DNA of 62,881 nt from Octadecabacter antarcticus 307 (lineage in GTDB: Bacteria; Pseudomonadota; Alphaproteobacteria; Rhodobacterales; Rhodobacteraceae): assembly GCF_000155675.2 (NCBI RefSeq), contig NC_020907.1, positions 1-62,881 of the forward strand, read 5' to 3'. Position numbers and translations under genes: made by a program. This document shows, in pieces, positions 1-8,084 of this stretch; within the stretch, counting starts at the first letter, position 1; each line of letters starts with the position of its first letter. A model generated the notes under the pieces. The model was not told where the DNA came from. It did not search any database and worked only from the letters and a program-made list of their open reading frames with translations.

Positions 1-100
1 TTGGGGGGTATTTGTCAAAGTTCGCCACCTGTAGATATTTCCCTTGACTTAAGAAGGTGAATCGCTGCTTAACTGATGTAAGTTGCGCAAATAAGCAACA

Positions 101-1306
101 ATGAGCGGGAAAAGAGCAACCATGTTTAAGACAGCACCGATTTCGGCCGCGTCTCAATCCGATGTCACCGAACAAATGGCGGCACGGCTCAAGATAGCTT
201 TAGCCACTCATCTAGCGCAAGTTTATGCGCCTGATCAACGCAAATCTTTGAGACTATTTAGTGCAACAGAGACATCTGAGCTGTTGGGCGTGTCGGGACA
301 ATTCCTGCGCAAATGCCATAGCGAGGGAACCTTAGTAGAGCCTGTGGTGAACACAGGCGGCCGACGCTCGTACTCAGGGGATGAAATTTGGGCAATGCGC
401 CAAGCGCTCGAAGTCGGTTCGCGTAGTGTGGGAAAATACGTTCCTGGTCGTCGCAAGGGGGACAAGCTTCAGGTTGTCCAGTTAATGAACTTTAAAGGAG
501 GGTCCGCAAAATCTACTGCGACCATTCATTTGTGTCACTATCTTTGCCTGAGTGGCTATCGTGTGTTGGCGGTGGATCTCGATCCCCAAGGTAGTTTGAC
601 CGGGTTTTGTGGTCTTCAAACGGAATTAGAATTTGATGGGCTAACGATCTACGACGCCTTACGGTATGAAGATCCCCTGCCCTTGTCAGATGTAATCATC
701 GACACGTATTTTCCAGGCCTTGATTTGGCCCCTGCTCGGCTCATACTTAGTGAGTTCGAGACTGAAACAGCTGTTAATGCTGGCCGAGGTGCCGCGTTTT
801 TTGAACGTCTGTCGAATGCGATTGCGCCAATAGAAGATAATTATGATGTTGTCATTATCGATAGCCCCCCTGCCCTCGGATTTTTGACGCTCACGGGGCT
901 TTTTGCTGCAACATCCGTGTTGGTGCCAATGACCCCTAGCATGCTTGACCTTGCCTCAACTCAGCAGTTTATCGAAATGACATCCGCCTATCTTGGGGTG
1001 ATTGAAGATACCGGTGTCCGCATCGACCACGACTTTTTCAGTTTTTTGATTACCCGTGATGACCCAAGCGACATTCCAAGTCAGCAAATCGTGTCCTTGA
1101 TGCGAGCATTATTTCAGGAGCGAATTATTCCATCCACGGCGCTGCGCAGTACTGCTGTTGGCGACGCGTCGATGTTGAAAATGTCGATCTACGAGGTTGC
1201 ACGTTCTGACATGACACGCAGTACCTATGATCGCGCGCGCAAGAGCATGGACGCCGTTGGGTCGGACGTCGCGGACTTAGTTCAACAAGCATGGGGGCGT
1301 ATCTAA
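101..1306 (+). CDS. repA: RepA, ParA-type plasmid partition ATPase
   Basis: Partition ATPase and autorepressor of a repABC replicon; with RepB and parS sites it segregates plasmid copies. An N-terminal MerR-like helix-turn-helix region (about residues 52-100) precedes the deviant Walker A FKGGSAKST (131-139), the DLDPQGS motif (159-165) and VVIIDSPPALG (250-260). At 401 residues it has the usual RepA length. An in-frame ATG at 122 has purine-rich sequence (GGGAAAAGAG) just upstream and is an equally good start. The stop overlaps the repB start (TAATG), so the two are translationally coupled. A possible -35 TTGACT lies at 44-49, with only a weak -10 about 17-19 bases on. Confidence 0.95.
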   Translation: MSGKRATMFKTAPISAASQSDVTEQMAARLKIALATHLAQVYAPDQRKSLRLFSATETSELLGVSGQFLRKCHSEGTLVEPVVNTGGRRSYSGDEIWAMRQALEVGSRSVGKYVPGRRKGDKLQVVQLMNFKGGSAKSTATIHLCHYLCLSGYRVLAVDLDPQGSLTGFCGLQTELEFDGLTIYDALRYEDPLPLSDVIIDTYFPGLDLAPARLILSEFETETAVNAGRGAAFFERLSNAIAPIEDNYDVVIIDSPPALGFLTLTGLFAATSVLVPMTPSMLDLASTQQFIEMTSAYLGVIEDTGVRIDHDFFSFLITRDDPSDIPSQQIVSLMRALFQERIIPSTALRSTAVGDASMLKMSIYEVARSDMTRSTYDRARKSMDAVGSDVADLVQQAWGRI

Positions 1307-2277
1307 TGGCACTCGACAAGAATAAATTTGGTATCTTGGCCGCTATCGCCGCTGCGACTGAAGACGAAGCCTCGTTTGAAAAACCTTCTGTAACGGCTCG
1401 TGCACATCGAACTCTGCCCAAAGGAACCGTGGGTTCGGTTAGAGCTGGTTTAGGTGGCATTCAGGATATTGATACGTCGTTGATCATGCCTTGGGGGCCG
1501 CAAGATCGGTTGGAGTTAACAGCTGTTAACGCTGCTGATGAAGACGTTCAGGACCTTGCAGAAAGTATTAAAAACAGTGGGCAACAAGTTCCAGCTCTAT
1601 TGCGTCCTGCAGAGCATCGGGACGGCAAGTTTGAGGTCATTTATGGCCGACGCCGCATTTTGGCATGCCGGAAGCTGGGCGTTCCCGTCAAAGCACTAAT
1701 CCGAACATTGGACGATAGCGAAGCTTTGATTGCGAAGGGCTTGGAAAACACCAGCAGACAAGACTTGAGTTTTTATGAACGTGCGCGTTTTGCTCAAGCA
1801 ATCCTTGATCAGAGTTACACTCGAGAGCAGGCCCAGCAAGCGCTGACAATCAGCAAGAACACGTTGTCCCAACTTGAACGTGTGGCGCGTCTGATTCCTG
1901 ATTTAGTAGGGGTGGCGATTGGACCTGCGCACGGTGCGGGTCGACCCAAGTGGATGGCCTTAGCTGCCGCTTTCGAGAGCGCTGCGATTTCTGAAGGTGA
2001 TGTGTTCAAGCTGCTAGCAGAGTGCCCAAAGAACGCGGGTTCTGATGCCCGACTGCAAGCGGCACTCGCCAGTTTGACCAAACGTGGTGCTAAAGAGGCG
2101 CGGCCATCCGAAAGAACCCCAGTGAAGGGAGCTATTGTTAGGTCCACCAAGTCGGCGGTTTCGCTGACGGTGAAGCGGGCAGGGGCCACCAAAGGTTTTG
2201 CAGACTGGATCGATAACAACATCGACCGTCTGATCGAGGAATCCCACCAGTCGTTTCAGGACGAAACTGGAGGATAA
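1306..2277 (+). CDS. repB: RepB, ParB-type partition protein
   Basis: DNA-binding partition protein that recognises the plasmid's parS palindromes. It has an N-terminal RepA-interaction segment, a ParB nuclease-like domain with YGRRRILACRKLG about one third of the way in, then a helix-turn-helix region (TREQAQQALTISKNTLSQLERVA). I chose ATG 1306, which overlaps the repA stop by one base, over ATG 1291; starting there the protein begins MALDKNKFG and is 323 residues long, typical for RepB. A perfect parS-type palindrome lies inside this gene at 1515-1530 and another just after it. Confidence 0.94.
   Translation: MALDKNKFGILAAIAAATEDEASFEKPSVTARAHRTLPKGTVGSVRAGLGGIQDIDTSLIMPWGPQDRLELTAVNAADEDVQDLAESIKNSGQQVPALLRPAEHRDGKFEVIYGRRRILACRKLGVPVKALIRTLDDSEALIAKGLENTSRQDLSFYERARFAQAILDQSYTREQAQQALTISKNTLSQLERVARLIPDLVGVAIGPAHGAGRPKWMALAAAFESAAISEGDVFKLLAECPKNAGSDARLQAALASLTKRGAKEARPSERTPVKGAIVRSTKSAVSLTVKRAGATKGFADWIDNNIDRLIEESHQSFQDETGG
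1515..1530. promoter_or_regulatory. parS-type palindrome inside repB
   Basis: GTTAACAGCTGTTAAC is a perfect 16-base palindrome. Rhodobacterales repABC plasmids carry compatibility-group-specific palindromes of this form as RepB-binding centromere sites. Two near-identical copies are at 2283-2298 and 62844-62859. Confidence 0.85.
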
Positions 2278-2282
2278 TGCCA

Positions 2283-2298
2283 GTTAACATCTGTTAAC
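2283..2298. promoter_or_regulatory. parS-type palindrome between repB and repC
   Basis: GTTAACATCTGTTAAC matches the palindrome in repB except at one central base. It lies six bases after the repB stop and upstream of the antisense RNA gene, a usual place for repABC partition sites. Confidence 0.82.
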
Positions 2299-2334
2299 TG
2301 GAGAACTGAGGATAAGAGCAAACAAGGAGGATAA

Positions 2335-2400
2335 CGCAAAAAGAAACCCTCGAAACCGGAGTTCCGAGGGCTGCAACGCCAAAGCGCTGATTGTTCTCAC
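2335..2400 (-). ncRNA. Antisense RNA (ctRNA) controlling repC
   Basis: repABC plasmids encode a short counter-transcribed RNA between repB and repC that limits RepC synthesis and determines incompatibility. Read on the minus strand there is a -35 TTGTGC (2430-2435), a 17-base spacer and a -10 TAAGAT (2407-2412), so transcription should begin near 2400. The transcript would end at a hairpin with stem CCCTCG/CGAGGG (2347-2352 with 2365-2370) followed on this strand by TTTCTTTTTG. The implied RNA is about 60-65 nt, in the range known for such RNAs. Position, promoter and terminator all agree; expression itself is inferred. Confidence 0.8.
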
Positions 2401-2440
2401 ACTTCAATCTTAGCAGTCCCCGAATCGCCGCACAACAAAA

Positions 2441-2475
2441 AAACGCCTTTGGGCGAACGGGTATCTGCGGCGTTT
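2441..2475 (+). promoter_or_regulatory. repC leader stem-loop
   Basis: AAACGCC (2441-2447) can pair with GGCGTTT (2469-2475) just before the repC start, and its CGCC (2444-2447) can alternatively pair with the nearer GGCG at 2452-2455. Mutually exclusive leader structures set by antisense RNA binding are the known mode of repC control; that these two are the switch is inferred. Confidence 0.5.
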
Positions 2476-2483
2476 AGAAACAT

Positions 2484-3830
2484 ATGGGACATTTTAGACA
2501 ACCGCCCTTCGGGGTAACTGGTCCTGTTAGGCACCAGATTGAAAGCAAAAGACCAACTGGCTGGCGCAAACCCACCGCAGGCTTAGCGACAGGAGAGCAA
2601 TTCGCTCAAGCTGGTGAGCGGGCCTCTATAGCCAAATCTAAGGCCTTCGTGGCCGTGAAGCGAGTGGGGGCGCATATAGGCCTGAAAGCCAGCGACATGA
2701 TGCTTCTGGACACGCTTGGAGCCTTCACAAAGGCCCAGGACTGGGAGGAGGGCAGGCGGCCTATCATTTGGGCCTCCAACGCGTATCTGATGGAGCAGAC
2801 TGGGTTTTCTCTGTCAGCCCTAAAACGTCATGCGCGGCGCTTGGCTGAAGCCGGTATCATCGCCTTCAAAGACAGCCCCAATGGCAAACGCTGGGGCCAT
2901 AGGGACGCGGATGGTGTAATTGTTGAGGCTTATGGCTTTGATCTGTCGCCTATGTCGGCTCGTGTGGATGAGTTCGGGCATCTCCACGTCGAACTACAGG
3001 CCGAACGTGAACTCTGCTTACGCCTGAAGCGCCAGATCACAGTGGCGCGCCGTATGATCCGTGCTCGCATCGAGGCAGCTCTCAACGGCACGCTGAGCGG
3101 TCCTTGGGCGCAACTGACAACTGTGTTCGAAGACCTACTGGGGCGGCTACCACGCCGTAAAGAAGCCTCTGAGACGTTAGAGCGACTCTTGGCTTGGTTT
3201 AAAGCACTGCAGGAGCGCGTCGAGGTATCCTTTTTCAAGGCAACTGAAACTTTTGAGGCTGTGGAAAACCTGCCTCTAATTGAAAGTTCAGTTGTTAATA
3301 ATACTAAGAATATGGACCCCAAGGGGGCCACTACTGAACCTCATATACTAAATACAAATCAACTTAATCCTGTAGTGTGTAAGTCCTCAGAAGTAGAGAA
3401 CGTTGAAAGTGTGGTGCTAAATGCTCCACCCGAAGAGCGTGTGGATGTGGGATTGGAAGACTGGGTAACTGAAGCACGCAAAAAGCGTGGGGCAGCTTTA
3501 GATTTACCAACTGTCATGCAGGCTTGTCCTGAATTTGCCTCTTGGGCGCGCAATTTGGGTGGATACCTGAAGGACTGGAGCGATCTTCATCGGATTGTGG
3601 GTCAACTCAGACCGATGATTGGCGTTTCGGACCATGCGTGGAACCTTGCGCAAGCCCGGCTTGGAACACAGGTTGCGACAGCAGCTCTTGTTTTGGTATT
3701 TGACAAACATTGCGCAGGCGAAATCAATTCACCAGGTGGATACCTACGCGGCATGGTCGAAAAGGCCGGGGCAGGGGAGCTGCATCTTGAGCGCAGTTTC
3801 TATGGGCGTTTGAACGGGCAGGCCGCATGA
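2484..3830 (+). CDS. repC: RepC, replication initiator
   Basis: Initiator protein of repABC plasmids; the origin normally lies within the repC coding sequence. The N-terminal half holds the conserved RepC region with TGPVRHQ near residue 12 and a winged-helix segment (residues about 90-125, WASNAYLMEQTGFSLSALKR). A linker rich in Asn/Glu/Thr separates it from a C-terminal domain ending near RLNGQAA. At 448 residues it is slightly longer than many RepC proteins. No clear Shine-Dalgarno precedes ATG 2484, consistent with structure-controlled translation. Confidence 0.93.
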   Translation: MGHFRQPPFGVTGPVRHQIESKRPTGWRKPTAGLATGEQFAQAGERASIAKSKAFVAVKRVGAHIGLKASDMMLLDTLGAFTKAQDWEEGRRPIIWASNAYLMEQTGFSLSALKRHARRLAEAGIIAFKDSPNGKRWGHRDADGVIVEAYGFDLSPMSARVDEFGHLHVELQAERELCLRLKRQITVARRMIRARIEAALNGTLSGPWAQLTTVFEDLLGRLPRRKEASETLERLLAWFKALQERVEVSFFKATETFEAVENLPLIESSVVNNTKNMDPKGATTEPHILNTNQLNPVVCKSSEVENVESVVLNAPPEERVDVGLEDWVTEARKKRGAALDLPTVMQACPEFASWARNLGGYLKDWSDLHRIVGQLRPMIGVSDHAWNLAQARLGTQVATAALVLVFDKHCAGEINSPGGYLRGMVEKAGAGELHLERSFYGRLNGQAA

Positions 3831-4114
3831 ACGGGCCTATTGGCCAGACTGAAACGCAGGTATTTACCGTCAAGATCCAAGGTTGAGCTAAAAATTTGAG
3901 GCATGTCGTGAACAATTTCTTGGTGGATGGGCCAGATGGCGATGGTAATATTTGGGTTTTGTGTGGGCTGTCATCTCATCTTGAAGGTATCAATCGTTAA
4001 ATGCCAATAACCCCGTGTCGTTATGGCACGTTTTTGGAAAGTCCGCCTCAACGACCTTTGCTTGCTTTAATGTCGTTTATAAGGGGGATGCGGCAAAGAC
4101 GCGGGGGCGTTAGA
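3831..4114. other. Intergenic stretch after repC
   Basis: No convincing gene on either strand. Short open frames here lack start signals and family resemblance. The stretch separates repC from the terminator of the converging LysR gene. Confidence 0.6.
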
Positions 4115-4142
4115 CAAAAAAACGCCGGGCACAAGGCCCGGC
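4115..4142 (-). terminator. Rho-independent terminator of the LysR gene
   Basis: Perfect 7-base stem GCCGGGC/GCCCGGC (4124-4130 with 4136-4142), loop of five. On the minus strand it is followed by G and a run of seven T (4116-4122). It lies about 150 bases after the stop of the minus-strand LysR gene. Confidence 0.82.
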
Positions 4143-4298
4143 AAAGTCCAACAGGGAGTTATAAAGCGGCAATGCCACCTTATGCCGCCTAATTATGAGG
4201 CAGCGGTGAGTCGAGCAATCAATAACGGAAGAATTTGACGCATCCCCGCTATGCGGGTGGCACATGGGTCACGACCAAAGCTATGTCATCGGATGTAC

Positions 4299-5210
4299 CT
4301 ACACGACCACTTTGGCGCCATCGCGAATACTTCGGCGGTGGGCGATAATTTCATCCTGAACAAAATCGCGGAAAGCCGTGATGCGTTTGGACTGGCGCAG
4401 CTCCTCAGGAAAGGCGAGGTAAACAGGGACTTCGCCGCTTTCAATCTCGGGCAGAACGCGCACAAGTGTAGGGAAGTCTTCGGTGACATAATCGGGCAGA
4501 ACGCCAATTCCAAGGTTAGACAACACCGCCTGAAGTACGCCGAAGTAGTTGTTTACATACAAAAGGTTGGGTTTGTCATAGCTAAGCAGATGCCCGACGA
4601 GGGTTGCTCCCGCCGCGACCTGGAACGCGCTGGGGCTTTGACAAATGAGCCGATGACGGCCGATATCTTCCATTTCATCAAATCCACCGATCTTGTCGAG
4701 GTATGTCTGGGTTGCATAAAGCCGCATGCGAACGGTCATCAGTTTTTTGCGTATCAGATCGGCCTGTGAAGGTTCTTTCATGCGGATGGCCACGTCAGCT
4801 TCGCGCATCGGCAGGTCCAGCACGCGTTCTTCCAGCATCAGGTCGATGTTCAGGTCGGGATATTTTTCATAAAGCGCAGGCAGACGTGGCGCGAGCCAGA
4901 GAGTGCCAAAGCCTGTGGTGGTGGTGACTTTCAGCTCACCAAAGACTTCCTCGGCAGAATCTTTGATCCGTGCGCTGGCAGCATCAAGGCGGCGCGACAT
5001 GGATTTGGTTGCATCAAACAGCAATTCGCCCTGTTCGGTCAGGATCAGACCACGGGCGTGACGGTGAAACAATATCGTCGACAGTGATTCTTCGAGCGCG
5101 CGAATTTGGCGCGATACCGCCGATTGCGACAAATGTAGTGTGTCGCCCGCCGCCGTCAGTGACCCTGCGTCTGCAACCGCGTGAAAGATTCGTAACTTGT
5201 CCCAGTCCAT
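4299..5210 (-). CDS. LysR-family transcriptional regulator
   Basis: Cytoplasmic DNA-binding regulator with an N-terminal winged helix-turn-helix (SLTAAGDTLHLSQSAVSRQI) and a C-terminal LysR substrate-binding domain including TTTTGFGTLWLAPRLP and YFGVLQAVLSNLGIGVLP. The start was set at MDWDKLRIF (ATG 5210), the usual beginning of this type, although an in-frame ATG lies six codons upstream. It stands alone: no divergent target gene is recognisable in the 600 bases upstream, so its regulon is unknown and may be elsewhere in the cell. Confidence 0.9.
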   Translation of the reverse strand: MDWDKLRIFHAVADAGSLTAAGDTLHLSQSAVSRQIRALEESLSTILFHRHARGLILTEQGELLFDATKSMSRRLDAASARIKDSAEEVFGELKVTTTTGFGTLWLAPRLPALYEKYPDLNIDLMLEERVLDLPMREADVAIRMKEPSQADLIRKKLMTVRMRLYATQTYLDKIGGFDEMEDIGRHRLICQSPSAFQVAAGATLVGHLLSYDKPNLLYVNNYFGVLQAVLSNLGIGVLPDYVTEDFPTLVRVLPEIESGEVPVYLAFPEELRQSKRITAFRDFVQDEIIAHRRSIRDGAKVVV

Positions 5211-5368
5211 CGGATATCCTTGTTGCATTTGTTACCGCTCACATTCTGGCACTTGTTACACGACCTTCATCACTTTTGGCACGCACAAGTGGCGTTCATA
5301 GGCGTTCAACTAACGGTCATTGTTAGAGAGACAAAGCCTAAGAAAAAGCACATGGGATTTTTTTGGAA

Positions 5369-5479
5369 ATGCAGACATATCTGCTTATCGCCACTTACGG
5401 AATTATCATGCCCATTGGTGTGGCGTATACTGTGGCCAAGGGAATACAGTCGGTCATTCAGCAGATCACTGCCAATTAG
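5369..5479 (+). CDS. Possible 36-residue membrane peptide
   Basis: A short frame beginning MQTYLLIATYGIIMPIGVAY, with one hydrophobic segment and ending QQITAN. It lies in an otherwise empty 600-base gap. There is a weak TTTGGAA upstream and no known relative that I recognise. It could be a small membrane protein or chance. Confidence 0.22.
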   Translation: MQTYLLIATYGIIMPIGVAYTVAKGIQSVIQQITAN

Positions 5480-5817
5480 GGCCAGTGATGAGGCGGGCCG
5501 AGTGGCTGCTTAAAACAAACCGATTATGCTGACTGCAACCAGTATGCCAATCGACAGGACAATCGTATGTCTAAACAAGGCAACAGGGTGGTTTTTTGAT
5601 ATGGCAAAATCCACAGCACGCAACGTTCAAATAGAACCAGATTTAGGGGTGGCTTCCAGTCATGGGCAAACACCCAAAGATGGTGAGGGAAAACTCACTT
5701 GAGAGGACAAATATTGCGTCGCACGCGGGCGCACACGAAGACTTGGTACCATAAGGTAACCCAGTTAGAGTGTAAAAGGGAATGGTTTCAGCAAATCAAA
5801 AAAGCAGTTTTCGGCTA
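5480..5817. other. Intergenic stretch without recognised gene
   Basis: No recognisable gene. On the minus strand a short hydrophobic frame near 5515-5620 (ending VLSIGILVAVSIIGLF) has only a GTG start and could be the tail of a lost membrane protein. Confidence 0.45.
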
Positions 5818-5970
5818 AATGAAGGGCTACCGGCTGACGCCGATAGCATTATTTAGAGGAATGTAATTCCAGATACTGTGTAATGACGTCGTCGGTTACA
5901 TTTCCAGAGGTTGTTGAGAAATATTCACGTGCCCAAAACCGCCTACTCCAGTAGCGCTTGCGTAGCTCAG
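5818..5970 (-). pseudogene. 3' end remnant of an IS200/IS605 transposase
   Basis: On the minus strand this matches the last third and right end of the intact IS200/IS605 element at 45.7-46.2 kb: it encodes ELRKRYW, then GRRFWA and DDVITQYLELHSSK with small changes, then the terminal hairpin (GCTACCGGC/GCCGATAGC, imperfect) and CCCTTCAT. The 5' part is missing, and the break abuts the HAF-repeat pseudogene at about 5970. Confidence 0.8.
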
Positions 5971-6339
5971 CGCCGATGGCAGGTTATCGTAGACTACGCA
6001 TTCAACGCAAGCTTCCAAGGGCGTGCCGCCTCATGGGTGGGCTGCAGCACAACAGCAACTGACCTCGGAACTCTGGGAAGTAACACTAGCAGCGCAAAAG
6101 CCGTCAGCGCCGATGGCAGCGTCTTCGTAAGCACCGCAATGAACGCAAGCAGCCAAAATCGAGCCTTCATCTGAAAGACCCAAATTCAGTATCTGGAAAA
6201 TCTGATCCTGTCGTTCCCAATCATGGTCAATGACACCGAAATCGCTATGGCGAAGCACTAATACACCGTAGGCCGCCTGATGGACATGGCCATGCGCGCT
6301 GGACAGAGCGCCTTCGGCAACAAGCCTCAGGTCAGCATA
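5971..6339 (+). pseudogene. HAF-repeat autotransporter-like gene fragment
   Basis: The frame carries the HAF signature DLGTLGSNTSSAKAVSADGS followed by MNASSQNRAF, which belongs to extracellular repeat proteins often fused to autotransporter domains. A roughly two-base deletion disrupts an earlier repeat (SADG..VIVDYAFNAS). Reading on in frame after RAFI, a TGA replaces the expected Trp, then ENLILSFPIMVNDTEIAMAK continues to a TAA and on to GRLMDMAMRAGQSAFGNK. The gene is cut at both sides by transposon remnants. Confidence 0.62.
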
Positions 6340-6618
6340 TGCAGGGCCCAAACTGCGGGACGCACTGAAAGTACTCGGCCGGTGGAGAGTCCAGATTATC
6401 AAGCGCTCGGATACCACAGAGGGCTTTGAAGTGCTGCCGCGCCGGTGGGTCGCTGAACGCAAGTTCGCCTGGCTGAACCGATGTCGCCGCCTATTAAAAG
6501 ATTGGGAAGAATCTAACGCAAGCGCAGAGGCTTAGATCTTCATCGCACACATTAGACGCGTCACACCACATCTCGTAAGAAACTGAAATCGTTCGAAAAG
6601 TTTTTGAATCAGACTATA
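6340..6618 (+). pseudogene. 3' remnant of an IS5-family transposase
   Basis: Closely similar to the end of the intact IS5-family element at 36.1-37.07 kb (its 36.8-37.07 kb part): it encodes RSDTTEGFEVLPRRWV and LNRCRRLLKDW. A stop replaces the Trp of the AEAW motif (GCTTAG). The right inverted repeat is partly kept (GAATCAGACT). The 5' two thirds are absent. Confidence 0.85.
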
Positions 6619-6866
6619 AGACAGTAAATCACACCTGAAGTCCATACGCTGATCCAGATCAGGGCTTTGGGCCCGATAATCGCCGCTAACCTGGTTGTGG
6701 TGCTGTGGGTCGGGTTTACCCTTCAATAGATCGCATCGATGGCTTGCTGCAAGCAATGCGGCTTTAACTGTAAAATGCGAACCAGAACTTTTGAGTCATG
6801 ATCGACATCAGTGCAGGAGTCTCTCAGCGTGTTATTTTTAGAAATCCCTATGAGTAGGAGACGCCG

Positions 6867-7202
6867 ATGGGCGCGCTTTGGCGCTCAGCCCGATATTACG
6901 AGGGAGATCGAAAATTGAATACGTCAGAAACTCAATTTGAGCTGTTTGAAAGTCAACTCGCCGAATGGAAGGTTCAAGTTGTAAAGCTTGAAGCTAAGGC
7001 CGCGGGCGCTGACGATGAGGCAAAACCTGCTTATGTGCGTGAGGTTAATGAGCTGAAGGCGAAGTTTTCAAAAACTGAGAAGCAATACAATGAAGCTCGC
7101 AAGGCGCAAAAAGGCACGTTGCCTGATACCATGGATGGGTTGAGCTCAGCTGGGCGTGACCTTGGCCATGCAGTTGGAAAGCCTATCAGGCGTTTTGGCT
7201 GA
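6867..7202 (+). CDS. Coiled-coil protein of unknown function
   Basis: A charged, helix-forming protein of 111 residues with heptad-like spacing over about residues 25-85 (FELFESQLAEWKVQVVKLEAKA and LKAKFSKTEKQYNEA) and a Gly/Ala-rich tail (DLGHAVGKPIRRFG). A TTG codon just before NTSETQFELF is an alternative start giving about 94 residues. It lies 48 bases upstream of bacterioferritin in the same direction and may be co-transcribed; a stress role is possible but not shown. Confidence 0.7.
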   Translation: MGALWRSARYYEGDRKLNTSETQFELFESQLAEWKVQVVKLEAKAAGADDEAKPAYVREVNELKAKFSKTEKQYNEARKAQKGTLPDTMDGLSSAGRDLGHAVGKPIRRFG

Positions 7203-7250
7203 TCGTTGATCTGCTGATCCGAGCCGATTTAATGAAGAAGGACTGATTAT

Positions 7251-7724
7251 ATGACCAAGAGTACTGAGAATCTTCAAACCGCATTGTCGATGGAACTGAC
7301 TGCGATCCAGCAGTATCTGCTGCACACCCATGTTCTGGACGACTGGGGGCTTGATCGACTGGCTGAAAAAATGCGCGAAGAAATGAGCGAGGAGCTTGAC
7401 CATGCCGGTCGATTTATCGATCGGATCCTTTATCTTGAGGGATTGCCTAGAGTCAAAGCCGCCAAAGCGCCGATCCAAGCACCAGGTCTCGATGCGCTGT
7501 TTCGCGGAGATCTTGGTGAGGAACGCGGTGCTGTGCTGTTCTACACGCAGGCTGCCCAAGATGCTGCCAAAGATAATGATATCGGCACAAGACGTCTTTT
7601 TGAGGACATAGCAATCGAAGAAGAAAGTCATATTGATTGGCTGACCCGCCAGATGAGTTTGCTCGAGAAGATGGGCGAGCCTACATACATGCTTGCCCAG
7701 ATGGAGGACCAACAGGCAGCTTGA
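7251..7724 (+). CDS. bfr: Bacterioferritin-type ferritin
   Basis: Cytoplasmic iron-storage protein that oxidises ferrous iron at a di-iron centre and stores it as mineral inside a 24-subunit shell. The ligands expected for the ferroxidase site are visible: Glu in MELTAIQQY, Glu and His in SEELDHA, and Glu and His in IEEESHIDW. The length of 157 residues and RILYLEGLP fit bacterioferritin. By hand alignment, the Met that normally ligates inter-subunit haem (in EMKHA of E. coli Bfr) is Leu here, so haem binding is doubtful. A Shine-Dalgarno (GAAGAAGGA) precedes the ATG. Confidence 0.92.
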   Translation: MTKSTENLQTALSMELTAIQQYLLHTHVLDDWGLDRLAEKMREEMSEELDHAGRFIDRILYLEGLPRVKAAKAPIQAPGLDALFRGDLGEERGAVLFYTQAAQDAAKDNDIGTRRLFEDIAIEEESHIDWLTRQMSLLEKMGEPTYMLAQMEDQQAA

Positions 7725-8084
7725 CCAAATACAGGCATTGCAACGTTGCGCGAAACCCGACCGATGAACACTAGGTCTAACCTCCAGCTAAACTCCTGTC
7801 CTGGCCCATCTATTAAGCAAGCCGTTAGTATGGAGCGTTCTGACCGCCACAAAAGATTCTCTTCACAGTGCTGCTGAATTAATAACGTCATCCACGAAGA
7901 CGCTTTTGCTCAGCAGTTGTTCGTCGGTGGCATCAGCACAACCTTCTAGGGCCGAAATCGGGTGTTTGGAACAAAATGGCCCAGGTTGCTCAGGCTACCT
8001 GCATAATTATTAATTTACAGACCTATTGGCGGTGGAAACCACTAGCTGATGCATAAAATAGCAAATAGCCAAAAGTGAGGGCCA
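7725..8084. other. Intergenic stretch between bfr and the ALS-like gene
   Basis: 360 bases with no recognised gene, RNA or strong hairpin. It must contain the promoter of the downstream TPP enzyme, but no clear consensus is visible. Confidence 0.6.

Noticed and set aside
764..779. Fourth parS-like site in repA (AACAGCTGTTAA)
   Set aside because: Only the central part matches; the outer GTT/AAC bases are missing, so it is probably chance.
4251..4769. Long plus-strand frame opposite the LysR gene
   Set aside because: It lies wholly antisense to a well-supported LysR gene and shows no family features.
5911..6174. Apparent 87-residue gene
   Set aside because: It starts inside an IS200/IS605 remnant and only its later part is HAF-repeat sequence with disrupted frame; treated as a pseudogene.
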